Below, piece after piece: positions 26,645 to 35,109 of a stretch of 64,000 nt of DNA (positions within the stretch are counted from its first letter, which is position 1; every line of letters starts with the position of its first letter). This stretch comes from Pseudomonas orientalis (GTDB taxonomy: Bacteria; Pseudomonadota; Gammaproteobacteria; Pseudomonadales; Pseudomonadaceae): positions 3,036,501-3,100,500 of the forward strand of contig NZ_CP018049.1 of NCBI RefSeq assembly GCF_002934065.1. Direction: 5' to 3'. Made by a program: the position numbers and the translations under genes. A model generated the notes under the pieces. The model searched no databases. It was not told where the DNA came from and was given only the letters and a program-made list of their open reading frames with translations.

Positions 26645-28099
26645 ATGACCGAGCACCTGAAACACTTTATCCAGGGCGCGCCCTGCGACGCCAGCGACGG
26701 AGCGCGCATCCCGCTCATCAACCCAGTGACCGAACAGGTGTACGGCAGTTGCGCAAGCGGCACCGCCGACGATGTCGACCGTGCCGTGGCAGCGGCGCGC
26801 GCCCAACTGGAAGGTGGCGCCTGGAGCCAGCTTGACGGCGCCCAGCGCGGTCGGCTGTTATCCAAACTCGCCGACCTGGTGGAGCGCGACAGCGAATCAC
26901 TGGCCGACATGGACGCCGACGCCATCGGCCGCTCACCGCTCGAACCGCGCCGGATGGACCTGCCCAACGCCATCGCCAACCTGCGCGCGGCCGCCGGCTG
27001 GGCCAATCAGCTTGAAGGGCGCACCATTCCCACCGGCGGCTACTTCGGTCGCAAGACCCTCTCGTACACCGTACGCGAGCCGGTAGGCGTGGTGGGCGCG
27101 ATTGTGCCGTGGAACTCACCGCTGATGATCACCGTGTGGAAGCTCGCCGCATTGCTGGCGGCAGGCTGTACCGTGGTGATCAAACCCTCCGAAGAAACCC
27201 CGCAATCGGCCCTGCACCTGGCGGCGCTGGCGCAGGAAGCGGGATTTCCCGACGGCGTGATCAACGTGGTGACCGGTTACGGTGCGCAGGTGGGTCGGGC
27301 CCTGTGCGAACACCCGGATGTGGCCAAGATCAGTTTCACCGGCAGCCCCGAGGCCGGGCGTGAGATCCAGCGCACTGCGGGTGTGCTGTTCAAGCGCGTG
27401 GCCCTGGAACTGGGCGGCAAGAGCCCGCAGATTGTGTTCGACGATGCGCCCTTCGACGATGCATTGTTCGGCTGCACCCTGGGTTTGTTCGTCAACCAGG
27501 GGCAGATATGTGCCGCCGGCTCGCGCATCCTGGTCCAGCGCAGCCTCGCCGAACGCTTCGCGGCCGCCCTGGCCGAGGCCGCTCGCTCGATCAAGGTCGG
27601 CGACCCTCGCCAGCCTGACATCCAGATGGGGCCGGTGGCCAAGAAAGCGCAATTTGATCGCGTCAACCGTTACATCCAGCTGGGTATCGACCAAGGCGCC
27701 TCGCTGCTGGCCGGCGGCGTATCCACCCCTGACCAGGGCTGGTTCGTGCGTCCGACGATTTTCGCCAATGCCCGCAATGACATGGCGATCGCCCAGGACG
27801 AGATCTTCGGCCCTGTCGGCACGGTGATCACCTTCGACAGCGAAGAAGAGGCCGTGGCACTGGCTAACGACTCCGCCTACGGCCTGGCCGCTACGGTGTG
27901 GACCACCGACCTTGCGCGCGCGCACCGCGTGGCTGCAGCGGTAAAGGCCGGCGCCATCGGCGTCAACTGCTGGAGCCCGCTGGACGCCAACCTGCCGTGG
28001 GGCGGCGTCAAGGCCAGCGGCATCGGTCGGGAAGGCGGAATCAGCGGCGCGCTGGCCTACACCGAGGAGAAAGTGATCACCGTGCTGCTGCCTGCCTAG
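26645..28099 (+). CDS. Aldehyde dehydrogenase
   Basis: A 484-residue aldehyde dehydrogenase with VPWNSPLMITVWK, FTGSPEAGR, catalytic Glu in ALELGGKSPQIVF, Cys in FVNQGQICAAGSRILV, and EIFGPVGTV. The start at 26645 (TEHLKHFIQG) gives the normal short N terminus; an ATG at 26633 would add four residues and has no better ribosome site. It follows the class III aminotransferase on the same strand. The pair matches an amine to aldehyde to acid route such as GABA or beta-alanine use. Substrate not determinable here. Confidence 0.88.
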   Translation: MTEHLKHFIQGAPCDASDGARIPLINPVTEQVYGSCASGTADDVDRAVAAARAQLEGGAWSQLDGAQRGRLLSKLADLVERDSESLADMDADAIGRSPLEPRRMDLPNAIANLRAAAGWANQLEGRTIPTGGYFGRKTLSYTVREPVGVVGAIVPWNSPLMITVWKLAALLAAGCTVVIKPSEETPQSALHLAALAQEAGFPDGVINVVTGYGAQVGRALCEHPDVAKISFTGSPEAGREIQRTAGVLFKRVALELGGKSPQIVFDDAPFDDALFGCTLGLFVNQGQICAAGSRILVQRSLAERFAAALAEAARSIKVGDPRQPDIQMGPVAKKAQFDRVNRYIQLGIDQGASLLAGGVSTPDQGWFVRPTIFANARNDMAIAQDEIFGPVGTVITFDSEEEAVALANDSAYGLAATVWTTDLARAHRVAAAVKAGAIGVNCWSPLDANLPWGGVKASGIGREGGISGALAYTEEKVITVLLPA

Positions 28100-28116
28100 A
28101 ACAGTCACTGCACCTG

Positions 28117-28147
28117 CCACCCTCTCGGCCCTGGTCGCAGAGGGTGG
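28117..28147 (+). terminator. Strong stem-loop after the aldehyde dehydrogenase gene
   Basis: CCACCCTCT (28117-28125) and AGAGGGTGG (28139-28147) form a perfect 9-bp stem 17 nt after the stop. There is no T tract, so it may slow or process the transcript rather than end it cleanly. Confidence 0.5.
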
Positions 28148-28195
28148 GATTCAGCCGTGCGTTTCGACGCCTTGATGATCAATAAAGAGACTGCG

Positions 28196-28759
28196 ATGAA
28201 CAACCAAACACAAACGGCAATCGATCGGTATCCCGTGTCCCTGCGCATCCTGCACTGGGTGCGTGCCGTCGTCATAGCCGGGCTGCTCTGGGCCGGCTGG
28301 CACATGACCGGGCTTGATGATGAAGTCGTGAGTAAATTCACCCTCTACTACCCGTGGCACAAATCGTTCGGCGTGCTGGCGTTTCTGCTGGTGCTGGTAC
28401 AGATCGCCCTGCGTGTTCGCACCCCCGCCCTTCCGCAGCCACCGCTCACCCTGGCGGCGCATGAGCGATTCCTCTCACGGTTCGTACAACGCTCCATGTA
28501 CGTACTGATCGTGGCCGTGCCGCTGATGGGGTACTCGATGTCGAGCACCTTCACCATGAGCGACGGCGTGTTCTTTTTCGGCGTGAACCTGCCGGAGCTG
28601 CTGCCGAAGAATGACAACTGGTTTGTGGTATTCCAATGGCTGCACAAAGTCCTGGCCTATACCTTGCTGGTCCTGATCGTGCTGCATATCGCGGGCGCAC
28701 TCAAACACCGCTTGTTCGACCGCGACCCTCGCAACGACGTACTGCGCCGCATGCTGTGA
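28196..28759 (+). CDS. Cytochrome b561
   Basis: A 187-residue four-helix membrane cytochrome. Candidate haem-ligand histidines lie in RILHWVRA, YPWHKSFG, FQWLHKVLA and VLHIAGALKH, in the four transmembrane helices. Proteins of this family accept electrons from the quinone pool or superoxide and hold two b-type haems. The ATG at 28196 is chosen because AAAGAG lies just upstream; the open frame starts 13 codons earlier. It stands between terminators and is probably its own transcription unit. The aldehyde dehydrogenase upstream may be functionally unrelated. Confidence 0.88.
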   Translation: MNNQTQTAIDRYPVSLRILHWVRAVVIAGLLWAGWHMTGLDDEVVSKFTLYYPWHKSFGVLAFLLVLVQIALRVRTPALPQPPLTLAAHERFLSRFVQRSMYVLIVAVPLMGYSMSSTFTMSDGVFFFGVNLPELLPKNDNWFVVFQWLHKVLAYTLLVLIVLHIAGALKHRLFDRDPRNDVLRRML

Positions 28760-28815
28760 ACGGATACATCCCGGGCACGCTTCTGCGATGAGGCCGGCAG
28801 TTGTAACCAAGACGA

Positions 28816-28836
28816 AAGCCGCGTCCACTGCGGCTT
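28816..28836. terminator. Bidirectional intrinsic terminator
   Basis: AAGCCGC and GCGGCTT form a 7-bp stem between the convergent cytochrome b561 and RraA genes. The flanks are moderately T/A-rich on both strands, so it can serve both. Confidence 0.5.
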
Positions 28837-28850
28837 CTGTCGTTGGGCTG

Positions 28851-29504
28851 TCAGCGGCGCGGCGTCTGCAAGGCGTGGTAGCCGTAATCGGCGCGGGCCT
28901 GGCGTAACGGCATGCCCGCCTCGATCGCCGCACGAATATGCTCTTCGGCCTGGTGGATTTCTTCGGCCACCGCCAGCACCTGGCTGAGTGAACCGGCGGG
29001 AATCACCACCAGGCCATCACCATCGCCGCGCAACCAGTCATCCGGTTGTACCCGCACGCCACCCAGCGTCACGGGTGCCTGGATCGCTTCGACACGCACG
29101 CGGTCCTTGCCGGTGCGCATCCAGTTGCCTCGGGAAAAGATCGGATAGCCGAGTTCCAGCGCACGGTCAACGTCGCGGCAGATGCCGTCAATCACCGTGC
29201 CGGCCAAGCGTTGGCGCGAGGCGGTCGAGGTCAGCAAATCCCCCCACACGGTGGTGTCCTGCCGCCCCTGGTTGTCGATCACCACCACCTGGCCGGCTTC
29301 GAGGTCATCGATGTAATCACCCACCGAACCACCGTCCAGGCCAATGGGGCCGTAGCGCAGGGTCCAGGCTTTGCCCGTGAGCTTGAACGTGCGGTCCAGG
29401 GGCATGATGTCGGTGCATTGGCAAACGATGTTGAGGCGGTCCATCGCATCGCTGAGGTCGGTGCAGCTCAGGCCGTCAAGACGGGTAAAAATAGAGGTTT
29501 GCAT
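28851..29504 (-). CDS. RraA family protein (4-hydroxy-4-methyl-2-oxoglutarate aldolase-like)
   Basis: A 217-residue RraA/HMG-aldolase-fold protein. The pattern includes YGPIGLDGGSVGDYIDDL, GQVVVIDNQGRQDTTVWGDLL, GTVIDGICRDVDRALELGYP and RGNWMRTGKDRV, with the metal-site Asp in DGICRD. Family members are class II pyruvate aldolases and oxaloacetate decarboxylases; E. coli RraA itself only inhibits RNase E. The extra dehydrogenase and PEPC-like gene in the same operon favour the metabolic role. It is the last gene of the leftward unit, 27 bp after the dehydrogenase. Confidence 0.8.
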   Translation of the reverse strand: MQTSIFTRLDGLSCTDLSDAMDRLNIVCQCTDIMPLDRTFKLTGKAWTLRYGPIGLDGGSVGDYIDDLEAGQVVVIDNQGRQDTTVWGDLLTSTASRQRLAGTVIDGICRDVDRALELGYPIFSRGNWMRTGKDRVRVEAIQAPVTLGGVRVQPDDWLRGDGDGLVVIPAGSLSQVLAVAEEIHQAEEHIRAAIEAGMPLRQARADYGYHALQTPRR

Positions 29505-29531
29505 GATGGGGCCTTCCTTGTGTCCTGTGGG

Positions 29532-30587
29532 TTAACGCGCGGTGGCGGCGGCACTGAATGCGTGGATTTTGTCGACGATCTGGCGTGACGCCGTCCGGAT
29601 TGCCGTGCTGGTATTGCCGGCGATGTGCGGCGTCAATTGCGCATTGGGAATGTCGGTCAATGGCGAGGCGAAACGGTCTTTTTCCAGGGCAAAGGTATCG
29701 ATGGCGACGGCTTTGATATGCCTGGGAAACTGGCGCATGAAGGCGGCCAATTGCTGCTCGTCGACGATACCGCCGCGTGCGGTATTGATGAGGATTGAGC
29801 CCTGGCGCATCTGCCGGAACTCGGCAGTGCCGAACATGCCTCGGGTCTGGGGGGTGAGCGGTACGTGGATCGAGACGATGTCCGCCTCGGCCAGTAACTG
29901 TTCAAGACCTGCGCGTCGTTCAAGTCCGAGGCTGTGCGCTACCGGCTCGGTAAAACGTTCGGACCCGGTGGCGATCACCTTGATGCCCAGCGCCGCAGCC
30001 TTGCGCGCCACCTGCCGGGCAATGCTGCCTGTGCCCACCAGCCCAAGCGTCAGTTCGGCGTATTCGGAGGCAGGTGCCAAGGTGCCTTTTGCCCAATGGC
30101 CGTTGTGCGTTTCGGCGTTGTAGTCATCCAGGTCGCGCGACAAAAACAGCGCCTGGGCCAGGACGTATTCGGCAACAGCGGCCGCGTTGGAGCCCGGCGT
30201 ATTAAGGATCACCACGCCGCACTGCTCGCACGCCAGCCGATCAATATGATTGACCCCTGTGCCAGCCTGGGCAATGGCGCGCAGTGGCGTGGCCAGCGCC
30301 GTCGAGGTGGCGGCGCGAATCAGGCCGGCGCCCAGGGGAATGTTCAGGCGCGTCTTGAACACGCTGTAGCCGCCAGCCCGACTTACGGCGACAATAAAGG
30401 CCGGCTCGTCATGGCAGTCGATCTCGGCATAGTCAATACGCGTGCCGTAGTGCTGCCGAATGCGCTCTTTGTCCGCAAAATAGTGCAGGTTGAGGGTGAC
30501 GCCCAGGCCCCGTTCGAGAAATCGATCGACTTCCTCAAACAGTAACGGCGGCCCGGGGGCATCCAGTATCAGGGTGGTCAATGCCAT
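29532..30587 (-). CDS. D-isomer-specific 2-hydroxyacid dehydrogenase
   Basis: A 351-residue NAD(P)-dependent enzyme. The Rossmann motif is GLVGTGSIARQVARKAAALG, the catalytic Arg lies in INTARGGIVDEQQL, and the catalytic His in TPHIAGNTSTAI. The N-terminal substrate domain contains a recognisable QAGTGVNHIDRLACEQCGV loop. It should interconvert a 2-oxoacid and a D-2-hydroxyacid. Its place between a PEPC-like protein and an RraA-type aldolase suggests work on C4 or branched dicarboxylates, but the specificity cannot be read from the sequence. Confidence 0.85.
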   Translation of the reverse strand: MALTTLILDAPGPPLLFEEVDRFLERGLGVTLNLHYFADKERIRQHYGTRIDYAEIDCHDEPAFIVAVSRAGGYSVFKTRLNIPLGAGLIRAATSTALATPLRAIAQAGTGVNHIDRLACEQCGVVILNTPGSNAAAVAEYVLAQALFLSRDLDDYNAETHNGHWAKGTLAPASEYAELTLGLVGTGSIARQVARKAAALGIKVIATGSERFTEPVAHSLGLERRAGLEQLLAEADIVSIHVPLTPQTRGMFGTAEFRQMRQGSILINTARGGIVDEQQLAAFMRQFPRHIKAVAIDTFALEKDRFASPLTDIPNAQLTPHIAGNTSTAIRTASRQIVDKIHAFSAAATAR

Positions 30588-30663
30588 ACCGTTGATCCTC
30601 TTGGAGGGTAGCGCCTGCCGATACCCGGGTTGCCCCAGGCATCGGGGTTAACCATCGGGTTAA

Positions 30664-33351
30664 TCACCAAGTGAAATGGTGGGCGCTGGTAGGATCGACC
30701 AGGCCCGCGTCGGTACTCACGGCCGCGAGGAACCCGCTGTAGAAATCATTCAGCGATGAAGACTGGATGAACGCGGGATTGCTTTTGGCGTAGATCAGGA
30801 ACAACCGATAGATTCGCAGGTTCTTTTCCTTGCGGTAGACCTCGGCCTTGAGACTGGGCCATAGGTTGAGCACGCTGTTTTCCTTGATTTTCCATGGGTC
30901 CGCCGGCTCGGTGCCGGTGGTGGCCTTGTACACGAAGCGCTTACCTTCAATCACTTCCAGGTGCAGGCTGGCCAGCAACTGTTCTGCCGTGCCGACAGCT
31001 TCAGTCTTCAAGGCCTGCGCCAGCGCCAGGATGTGGGCCTTCTCCGGAATGCTGCCGGTCAGCGTCAGCCAGGCGCATTTGAGGTCGGTTCGCGCAATGG
31101 CGTAGGCCATCCCTTTGACGTAGGTATGAAAGCTCTCATCCTCGTTAAAAGCCTTCGACAGCTGCGTTGCCGGCGCTGGCGCGAACTGCCCGACGCCGAT
31201 CAGTTCGCTGTGCAACCCACCGGCCAGCAAGGCGCGGGTCCAGGGAATCGCACGAATGGCATCGGGGCGCGACTCGAACACCTTGATGTTGAAGATACGA
31301 GAAGGCGGCCGGGTGCCTTTGGCGGTGGCCCTGACCACATCGAATCGCGCCAGGTCGCGCAGCAGGGAAGGCAGCGCAGGATGCTCGAAGAACGTCGCCT
31401 GGTAGCGGCGCACTACGTCCCCCCAACGTTGAATCCTGCCGGCAATGACCTCCTCGGACAGCTGCGGCTGGGGCTCGGCGTGCATACGGTACAACTGGCT
31501 GAGAAAGTTGACGGACTGGTTGCGGGTCAGCAGATGCGCGCGCATCTCCGCACAGCCGGCCAGCATGAAGCGGGTTTCCGGGCCCTCCAGCGCGCCGAAC
31601 TCCTGCAAGGTCTCGGCGATCACCCCATTACACCGTGCGTGTTCCCCGCCCATGATGACGTGGACGACCACCTCGATGCCGTAACGGGCCGCGATCAGCT
31701 TGTGCTGGTTGGCAATCGCCATGTTCAGTTTGTGCATGGCCTTGCCGCCCTGCTTGCCCGTGTCGCTGGGGCCAAACGTGATGTATTGACGGTTGCCGCG
31801 CGTTGCCAGGTGCTGGCGGTACACCGGGTTTTCGTACACCTCATGCACGGTGGCCAGCGTGCGCTCGGCACCTGCCAGGTCTTCGGGTTGCAGGGCGATG
31901 TCGATCCCATCCCGCACCTGGGCCGCTTTCATCAGGAACAGCACTTCAAGCGCGCTGAGGGCCGAGGTGTACTCGGCGACTCCGTGGATTTTCATGCGGT
32001 CGCGATAACGGTCGATCATTTCAAACCGTTCCACCGCGTTGCGCGCATCGTGCATGCGGATATAGCTTGGGTCCTGCTCCATCAGCGCAATGTAATCCTG
32101 GCCTGCGTATTGCTGGACTTTGCGGGTGTAAAGCGGCGTGGTGCGTTGCAGATACTCCTGCCACAGGCCAGCGGGCGTCTGGGCCGCTGCGCCTTCCAGC
32201 GCGACCTCAAGTGCGGCCTGACGCGTACGCTCATCCAGCTCGCGATAATGCCGGCCCTGGCCCAGGCCAATGGTTTCCAGCCACTGGCTGGACAGAATCT
32301 CATCGACCACGCTGCTGAACATCTCGGCGTTTTCACGAAACTCGATATCCAGATAGTGAAAGCCAAACGCATGCACCCGCAGCAGCAGACGGTCGATGGC
32401 GGCCGGCTGGGTAAAACGGATGCTGCTCAGTGCATCGATCAGTTCGGCGGGACGCTCGAAATGCGCGGGATGATCCTGGCCCACGCGGGCACGAATCTCT
32501 TCAAGGCGATGCCGTGCGCCGCCGTCCTTGATCAGGCTGTCGATATCGGCGATGTAGCGATTGCGCAGCGCCGTTTCCAGCGCCAGCACCAGGGTTTCGG
32601 TGTGCTGGTTGGTGTCATAAGGGCGGCCATCCTTGTCGCCGTATAACCAGGTGAACAAGGTCAGCCATTTTTCCTGCGGCGCCAGGCCCAGGGCGTGATG
32701 CACGTCGGGCAACGCGTCATACACACTGTCGGCGTAAAAAATCTGTGATTCGATATCCGTGCCATTACTGCCCGACCACACGGCGTTGTACAGCTCCAGC
32801 AGGAGCTGCGCAGTGACTTGAGGCTTTTTGAGGCCACGGTCTTCGACGTGCTGGGCCAGTTTCTGCAAGACCAGCACAACGGAGTGCTTGAGCTGGTCGG
32901 TCTCTTTGCACAGCACCCCAAGGCTGATATTTACTCCCGCCGGCGCTGTAATCAACTGCGGGTCAAGCGTGAGCAACTGACGAGGCAGGCTGGCCTGCGA
33001 CGCAATCTGGGTCGCCACGCTCCTGACCGACAATTCGAACAGCAGTTGCTTGATCAGCAACAACTTCCAGAACGCCTCGACGTCCTTGCTGGAACGGGAT
33101 TCAAAGAACGCCTTGCCCAGGGCAGCGGCCAATTTCGAATCACCCTTGTCCAGATACGACAGCGTATCGATTTCAGCATAGATTCTCAGGCAGGCGCGGG
33201 TGTGCGGGGCTTGGGAAGCATCATCCGTGTTGGCCTTGAGTGCGTGCTCCAATGCTCGCCATAGAACGTCATGCAGTAGCGCGGGGTTGGTATGGCCGAT
33301 TGAGGGGCGAGTTGATGCATTTTCCAGTATGGAATTGATCACATGATTCAT
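30664..33351 (-). CDS. Phosphoenolpyruvate carboxylase-like protein with degenerate catalytic motifs
   Basis: An 895-residue protein of PEPC length and fold pattern. The hallmark motifs are altered. TAHPTE of E. coli PEPC (H138) is TAPAGVN at residues 135-141, so the catalytic His is Pro. The DIRQES stretch is DIEFRENAE. GYSDSxKDxG is GPSDTGKQGG. The glycine-rich arginine loop HGRGG-GRGG reads HVIMGGEHARCNG. The NTG end is missing; the protein stops at HHFTW. GDKDGRPY (normally GDRDGNP) and AIPWTRALLAGG remain recognisable. It probably cannot carboxylate PEP in the usual way. It heads a likely three-gene leftward unit with a 2-hydroxyacid dehydrogenase (76 bp gap) and an RraA-type protein. 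The annotated start has a weak site. Confidence 0.75.
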   Translation of the reverse strand: MNHVINSILENASTRPSIGHTNPALLHDVLWRALEHALKANTDDASQAPHTRACLRIYAEIDTLSYLDKGDSKLAAALGKAFFESRSSKDVEAFWKLLLIKQLLFELSVRSVATQIASQASLPRQLLTLDPQLITAPAGVNISLGVLCKETDQLKHSVVLVLQKLAQHVEDRGLKKPQVTAQLLLELYNAVWSGSNGTDIESQIFYADSVYDALPDVHHALGLAPQEKWLTLFTWLYGDKDGRPYDTNQHTETLVLALETALRNRYIADIDSLIKDGGARHRLEEIRARVGQDHPAHFERPAELIDALSSIRFTQPAAIDRLLLRVHAFGFHYLDIEFRENAEMFSSVVDEILSSQWLETIGLGQGRHYRELDERTRQAALEVALEGAAAQTPAGLWQEYLQRTTPLYTRKVQQYAGQDYIALMEQDPSYIRMHDARNAVERFEMIDRYRDRMKIHGVAEYTSALSALEVLFLMKAAQVRDGIDIALQPEDLAGAERTLATVHEVYENPVYRQHLATRGNRQYITFGPSDTGKQGGKAMHKLNMAIANQHKLIAARYGIEVVVHVIMGGEHARCNGVIAETLQEFGALEGPETRFMLAGCAEMRAHLLTRNQSVNFLSQLYRMHAEPQPQLSEEVIAGRIQRWGDVVRRYQATFFEHPALPSLLRDLARFDVVRATAKGTRPPSRIFNIKVFESRPDAIRAIPWTRALLAGGLHSELIGVGQFAPAPATQLSKAFNEDESFHTYVKGMAYAIARTDLKCAWLTLTGSIPEKAHILALAQALKTEAVGTAEQLLASLHLEVIEGKRFVYKATTGTEPADPWKIKENSVLNLWPSLKAEVYRKEKNLRIYRLFLIYAKSNPAFIQSSSLNDFYSGFLAAVSTDAGLVDPTSAHHFTW

Positions 33352-33819
33352 GGGTTCAAGCCTCGATAATTGTCAAATCCCTTGTTTGCAGTGCGCCGGA
33401 CGGACACACGCAAAATCATCAATGTCCCAGGCTTAACCCACAGCGTCGCAACGAACGGAAATTACCTGTTCGCCGACAGAAAGCCCCCTAGCCGGTACCG
33501 AAAAACGGCAGAAAACTGAAACAAATTGTTACATCCTCCCGCAATAAAACATGGCTTGGATTTCTCCACAAAAGACCTTTTTGGAATAGCCAACTTGAAA
33601 ATAAAGATAGGAAGCTAATAAAAATCACGGCACTGAAGTCCGGTTGACTGCCTGCATATTTTCTAACGTGCTGATTATTTGACATTAATTTGCAGGCACG
33701 AAAACCGGCTGAGCCGAGGGGGATATCGAGTAGGAATCACCTGCGGGCGCAATCTAAATAATTCTTCATCAACACCATTTCCTACTCAGGGAGCAGACAT
33801 CCTTCCTGCCTGCAAAAGA
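33352..33819. other. AT-rich intergenic region, no gene seen
   Basis: About 470 bp between the PEPC-like gene and the terminator of the small acidic protein gene. A 65-codon minus-strand frame (33488-33685) lacks a ribosome site and has poor codon use, so I do not call it. The upstream part should hold the promoter of the PEPC-like unit. I see no clear operator. Confidence 0.5.
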
Positions 33820-33844
33820 AAAACCCGGCGCTTGGCCGGGTTTT
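33820..33844 (-). terminator. Intrinsic terminator of the 71-aa protein gene
   Basis: AAAACCCGGC (33820-33829) pairs with GCCGGGTTTT (33835-33844), followed on the minus strand by TTTTTCTTTT. It lies 24 nt after the stop of the small gene. Confidence 0.85.
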
Positions 33845-33867
33845 GTCAGTTCATGCTGTGGGACGAA

Positions 33868-34083
33868 CTACTTCGCACCGCCATTGTTACGGTCGGTCTG
33901 GGCGTCCTGATCCGATCCGGGATTGCCCGGCGGGGGGTTCCAATCTTCCGGCTTCTCGCCTGTACCCTGCTTGGGCTCGGATTCAGCTTGCTCCAGGCCT
34001 GACGCGTGACCTTCGCCCAGGTCGGGCACTTGCTTTTCCGGTCCGGGATAGGGCGCTGCGGGACCGTTATTGTCATCGACCAT
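33868..34083 (-). CDS. Small acidic, disordered conserved protein (71 aa)
   Basis: A 71-residue hydrophilic protein rich in Pro, Gly, Asp, Glu and Gln, beginning MVDDNNGPAAPYPGPEKQV and ending with a short basic cap. It should be intrinsically disordered. It has a good AGAGGTGA ribosome site and its own terminator, which argues for a real gene. Similar short disordered proteins are common in Pseudomonas near stress genes. It sits beside another tiny disordered protein and the IbpA gene. Function unknown. Confidence 0.7.
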   Translation of the reverse strand: MVDDNNGPAAPYPGPEKQVPDLGEGHASGLEQAESEPKQGTGEKPEDWNPPPGNPGSDQDAQTDRNNGGAK

Positions 34084-34158
34084 AAATCACCTCTATTTCA
34101 CTAGCGCGGTTGCGCACAGGGCTGAGTGGGCTGTTCAGACAGAACGTGCGAGTGCCCT

Positions 34159-34275
34159 TCAGCACGCGCCCGGCGGGATACCGTCCTTGTTGAAATCCTT
34201 CAGTCGCTCACGCTCCTCTTCGGTGGAGTGCGCCGGCGTTTGCTCTTCGGGTTCCTTGGGCTTTTCTTCGGTCAT
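34159..34275 (-). CDS. Tiny charged protein (38 aa)
   Basis: A 38-residue protein rich in Glu, Lys and Pro, beginning MTEEKPKEPEEQTPAHSTEE and ending in a Cys. The ATG at 34273-34275 has an excellent GGAGGA site seven bases upstream, so the gene is convincing despite its size. The open frame upstream has no site. A DFNKDG-like turn near the end resembles an EF-hand loop fragment, but one loop is not enough for a calcium claim. Confidence 0.6.
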   Translation of the reverse strand: MTEEKPKEPEEQTPAHSTEEERERLKDFNKDGIPPGAC

Positions 34276-34382
34276 GGCTGATTCCTCCAGGTTGTAGAGT
34301 TTCGGCACTCTGCGGTGCAGGCAGTTCAAAATGAATGGTCGCGCAGGCTGCGGCCTTGTGACTTTTGGTTCTCCGCGCACAC

Positions 34383-34409
34383 AAAAAAGGCGCTCCGAAG
34401 AGCGCCTTT
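34383..34409 (-). terminator. Intrinsic terminator of the Hsp20 gene
   Basis: On the minus strand AAAGGCGCTC, loop TTCG, GAGCGCC and TTTTTTG form a classical rho-independent terminator 16 nt after the Hsp20 stop. Confidence 0.9.
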
Positions 34410-34424
34410 CTACCGCCGATTGCC

Positions 34425-34883
34425 TTACTGCAAACTGACCTGACGCAGCTCGGGCTTGGCCTCGCCACCGATCATGATGCGCTTGGGTTTGGCCTCTTCA
34501 GGCACCTCGCGCAGCAGGTCGATGCTCAGCAGCCCGTTGTTCAAGGCCGCGCCGCGCACTTCGATGTGGTCCGCCAGGCGGAACGACAACCGGAAAGCAC
34601 GCTGGGCGATGCCCTGGTGCAGGTAAGCGACCTTCTCGTCGGTTTCGCGTTTGCCGCCGGAAACCGTCAATACACCTCGTTCGACCTGGATATCCAGATC
34701 CTCCTCGGTCAGGCCAGCCACTGCGATGACAATCCGGTAGGCGTCATCACCGTGCTTTTCCACGTTGTGAGGTGGATAGGAATTCGGAGCCTCGCTGCGC
34801 AGCGCCGACTCGAACAGGTCATTGAAGCGATCAAAGCCCACCGATTGACGGAACAGTGGGGCCAACGAAAGGGTAGTAGCCAT
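34425..34883 (-). CDS. ibpA: Small heat shock protein, IbpA/Hsp20 family
   Basis: A 152-residue alpha-crystallin-domain chaperone. It starts LSLAPLFRQSVGFDRFNDLFE, the IbpA-type N terminus. The crystallin domain holds YRIVIAVAGLTEEDLDIQVE, VLTVSG and the hairpin AFRLSFRLADHIEVRGAAL, followed by NGLLSIDLLREVPEE, close to the usual C-terminal motif. It should hold unfolded proteins in refoldable form with the DnaK system during heat or oxidative stress. A GGAGA ribosome site, a sigma-32-like promoter and a terminator frame it as a single-gene unit. Its C terminus lacks an obvious IxI anchor, so its oligomerisation may differ. Confidence 0.9.
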   Translation of the reverse strand: MATTLSLAPLFRQSVGFDRFNDLFESALRSEAPNSYPPHNVEKHGDDAYRIVIAVAGLTEEDLDIQVERGVLTVSGGKRETDEKVAYLHQGIAQRAFRLSFRLADHIEVRGAALNNGLLSIDLLREVPEEAKPKRIMIGGEAKPELRQVSLQ

Positions 34884-34953
34884 TTTAAAATCTCCTGAGT
34901 TTCTCCAAGTGATTTAGGACGCGACCCGCATTCGGCATCGCGTGATCAAAAAT

Positions 34954-34979
34954 TTATGGACGCGCAAAAGGATTTCAAG
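34954..34979 (-). promoter_or_regulatory. Sigma-32-like promoter of ibpA
   Basis: On the minus strand, CTTGAAA (34973-34979) is a full sigma-32 -35 box. TCCATAA (34954-34960) resembles the CCCATNT -10 with a 13-nt spacer or so. It points at the Hsp20 gene about 70 nt downstream. Confidence 0.75.
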
Positions 34980-35109
34980 GGGGCTGAAAAAAATTTTCTT
35001 TGCTGATATCGCTATAGCAGGAACGGCGGGGTCAGCGCTTGTGCTCTAATCTCAACACAGGCGTGCTTTACCCCGTGAGCGCCTGCGACAGCCCTTGAGG
35101 TATACAAAA

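Noticed and set aside
33488..33685. 65-aa minus-strand ORF in the AT-rich gap
   Set aside because: No ribosome site, Phe/Ser-rich composition and AT-rich sequence; no support.
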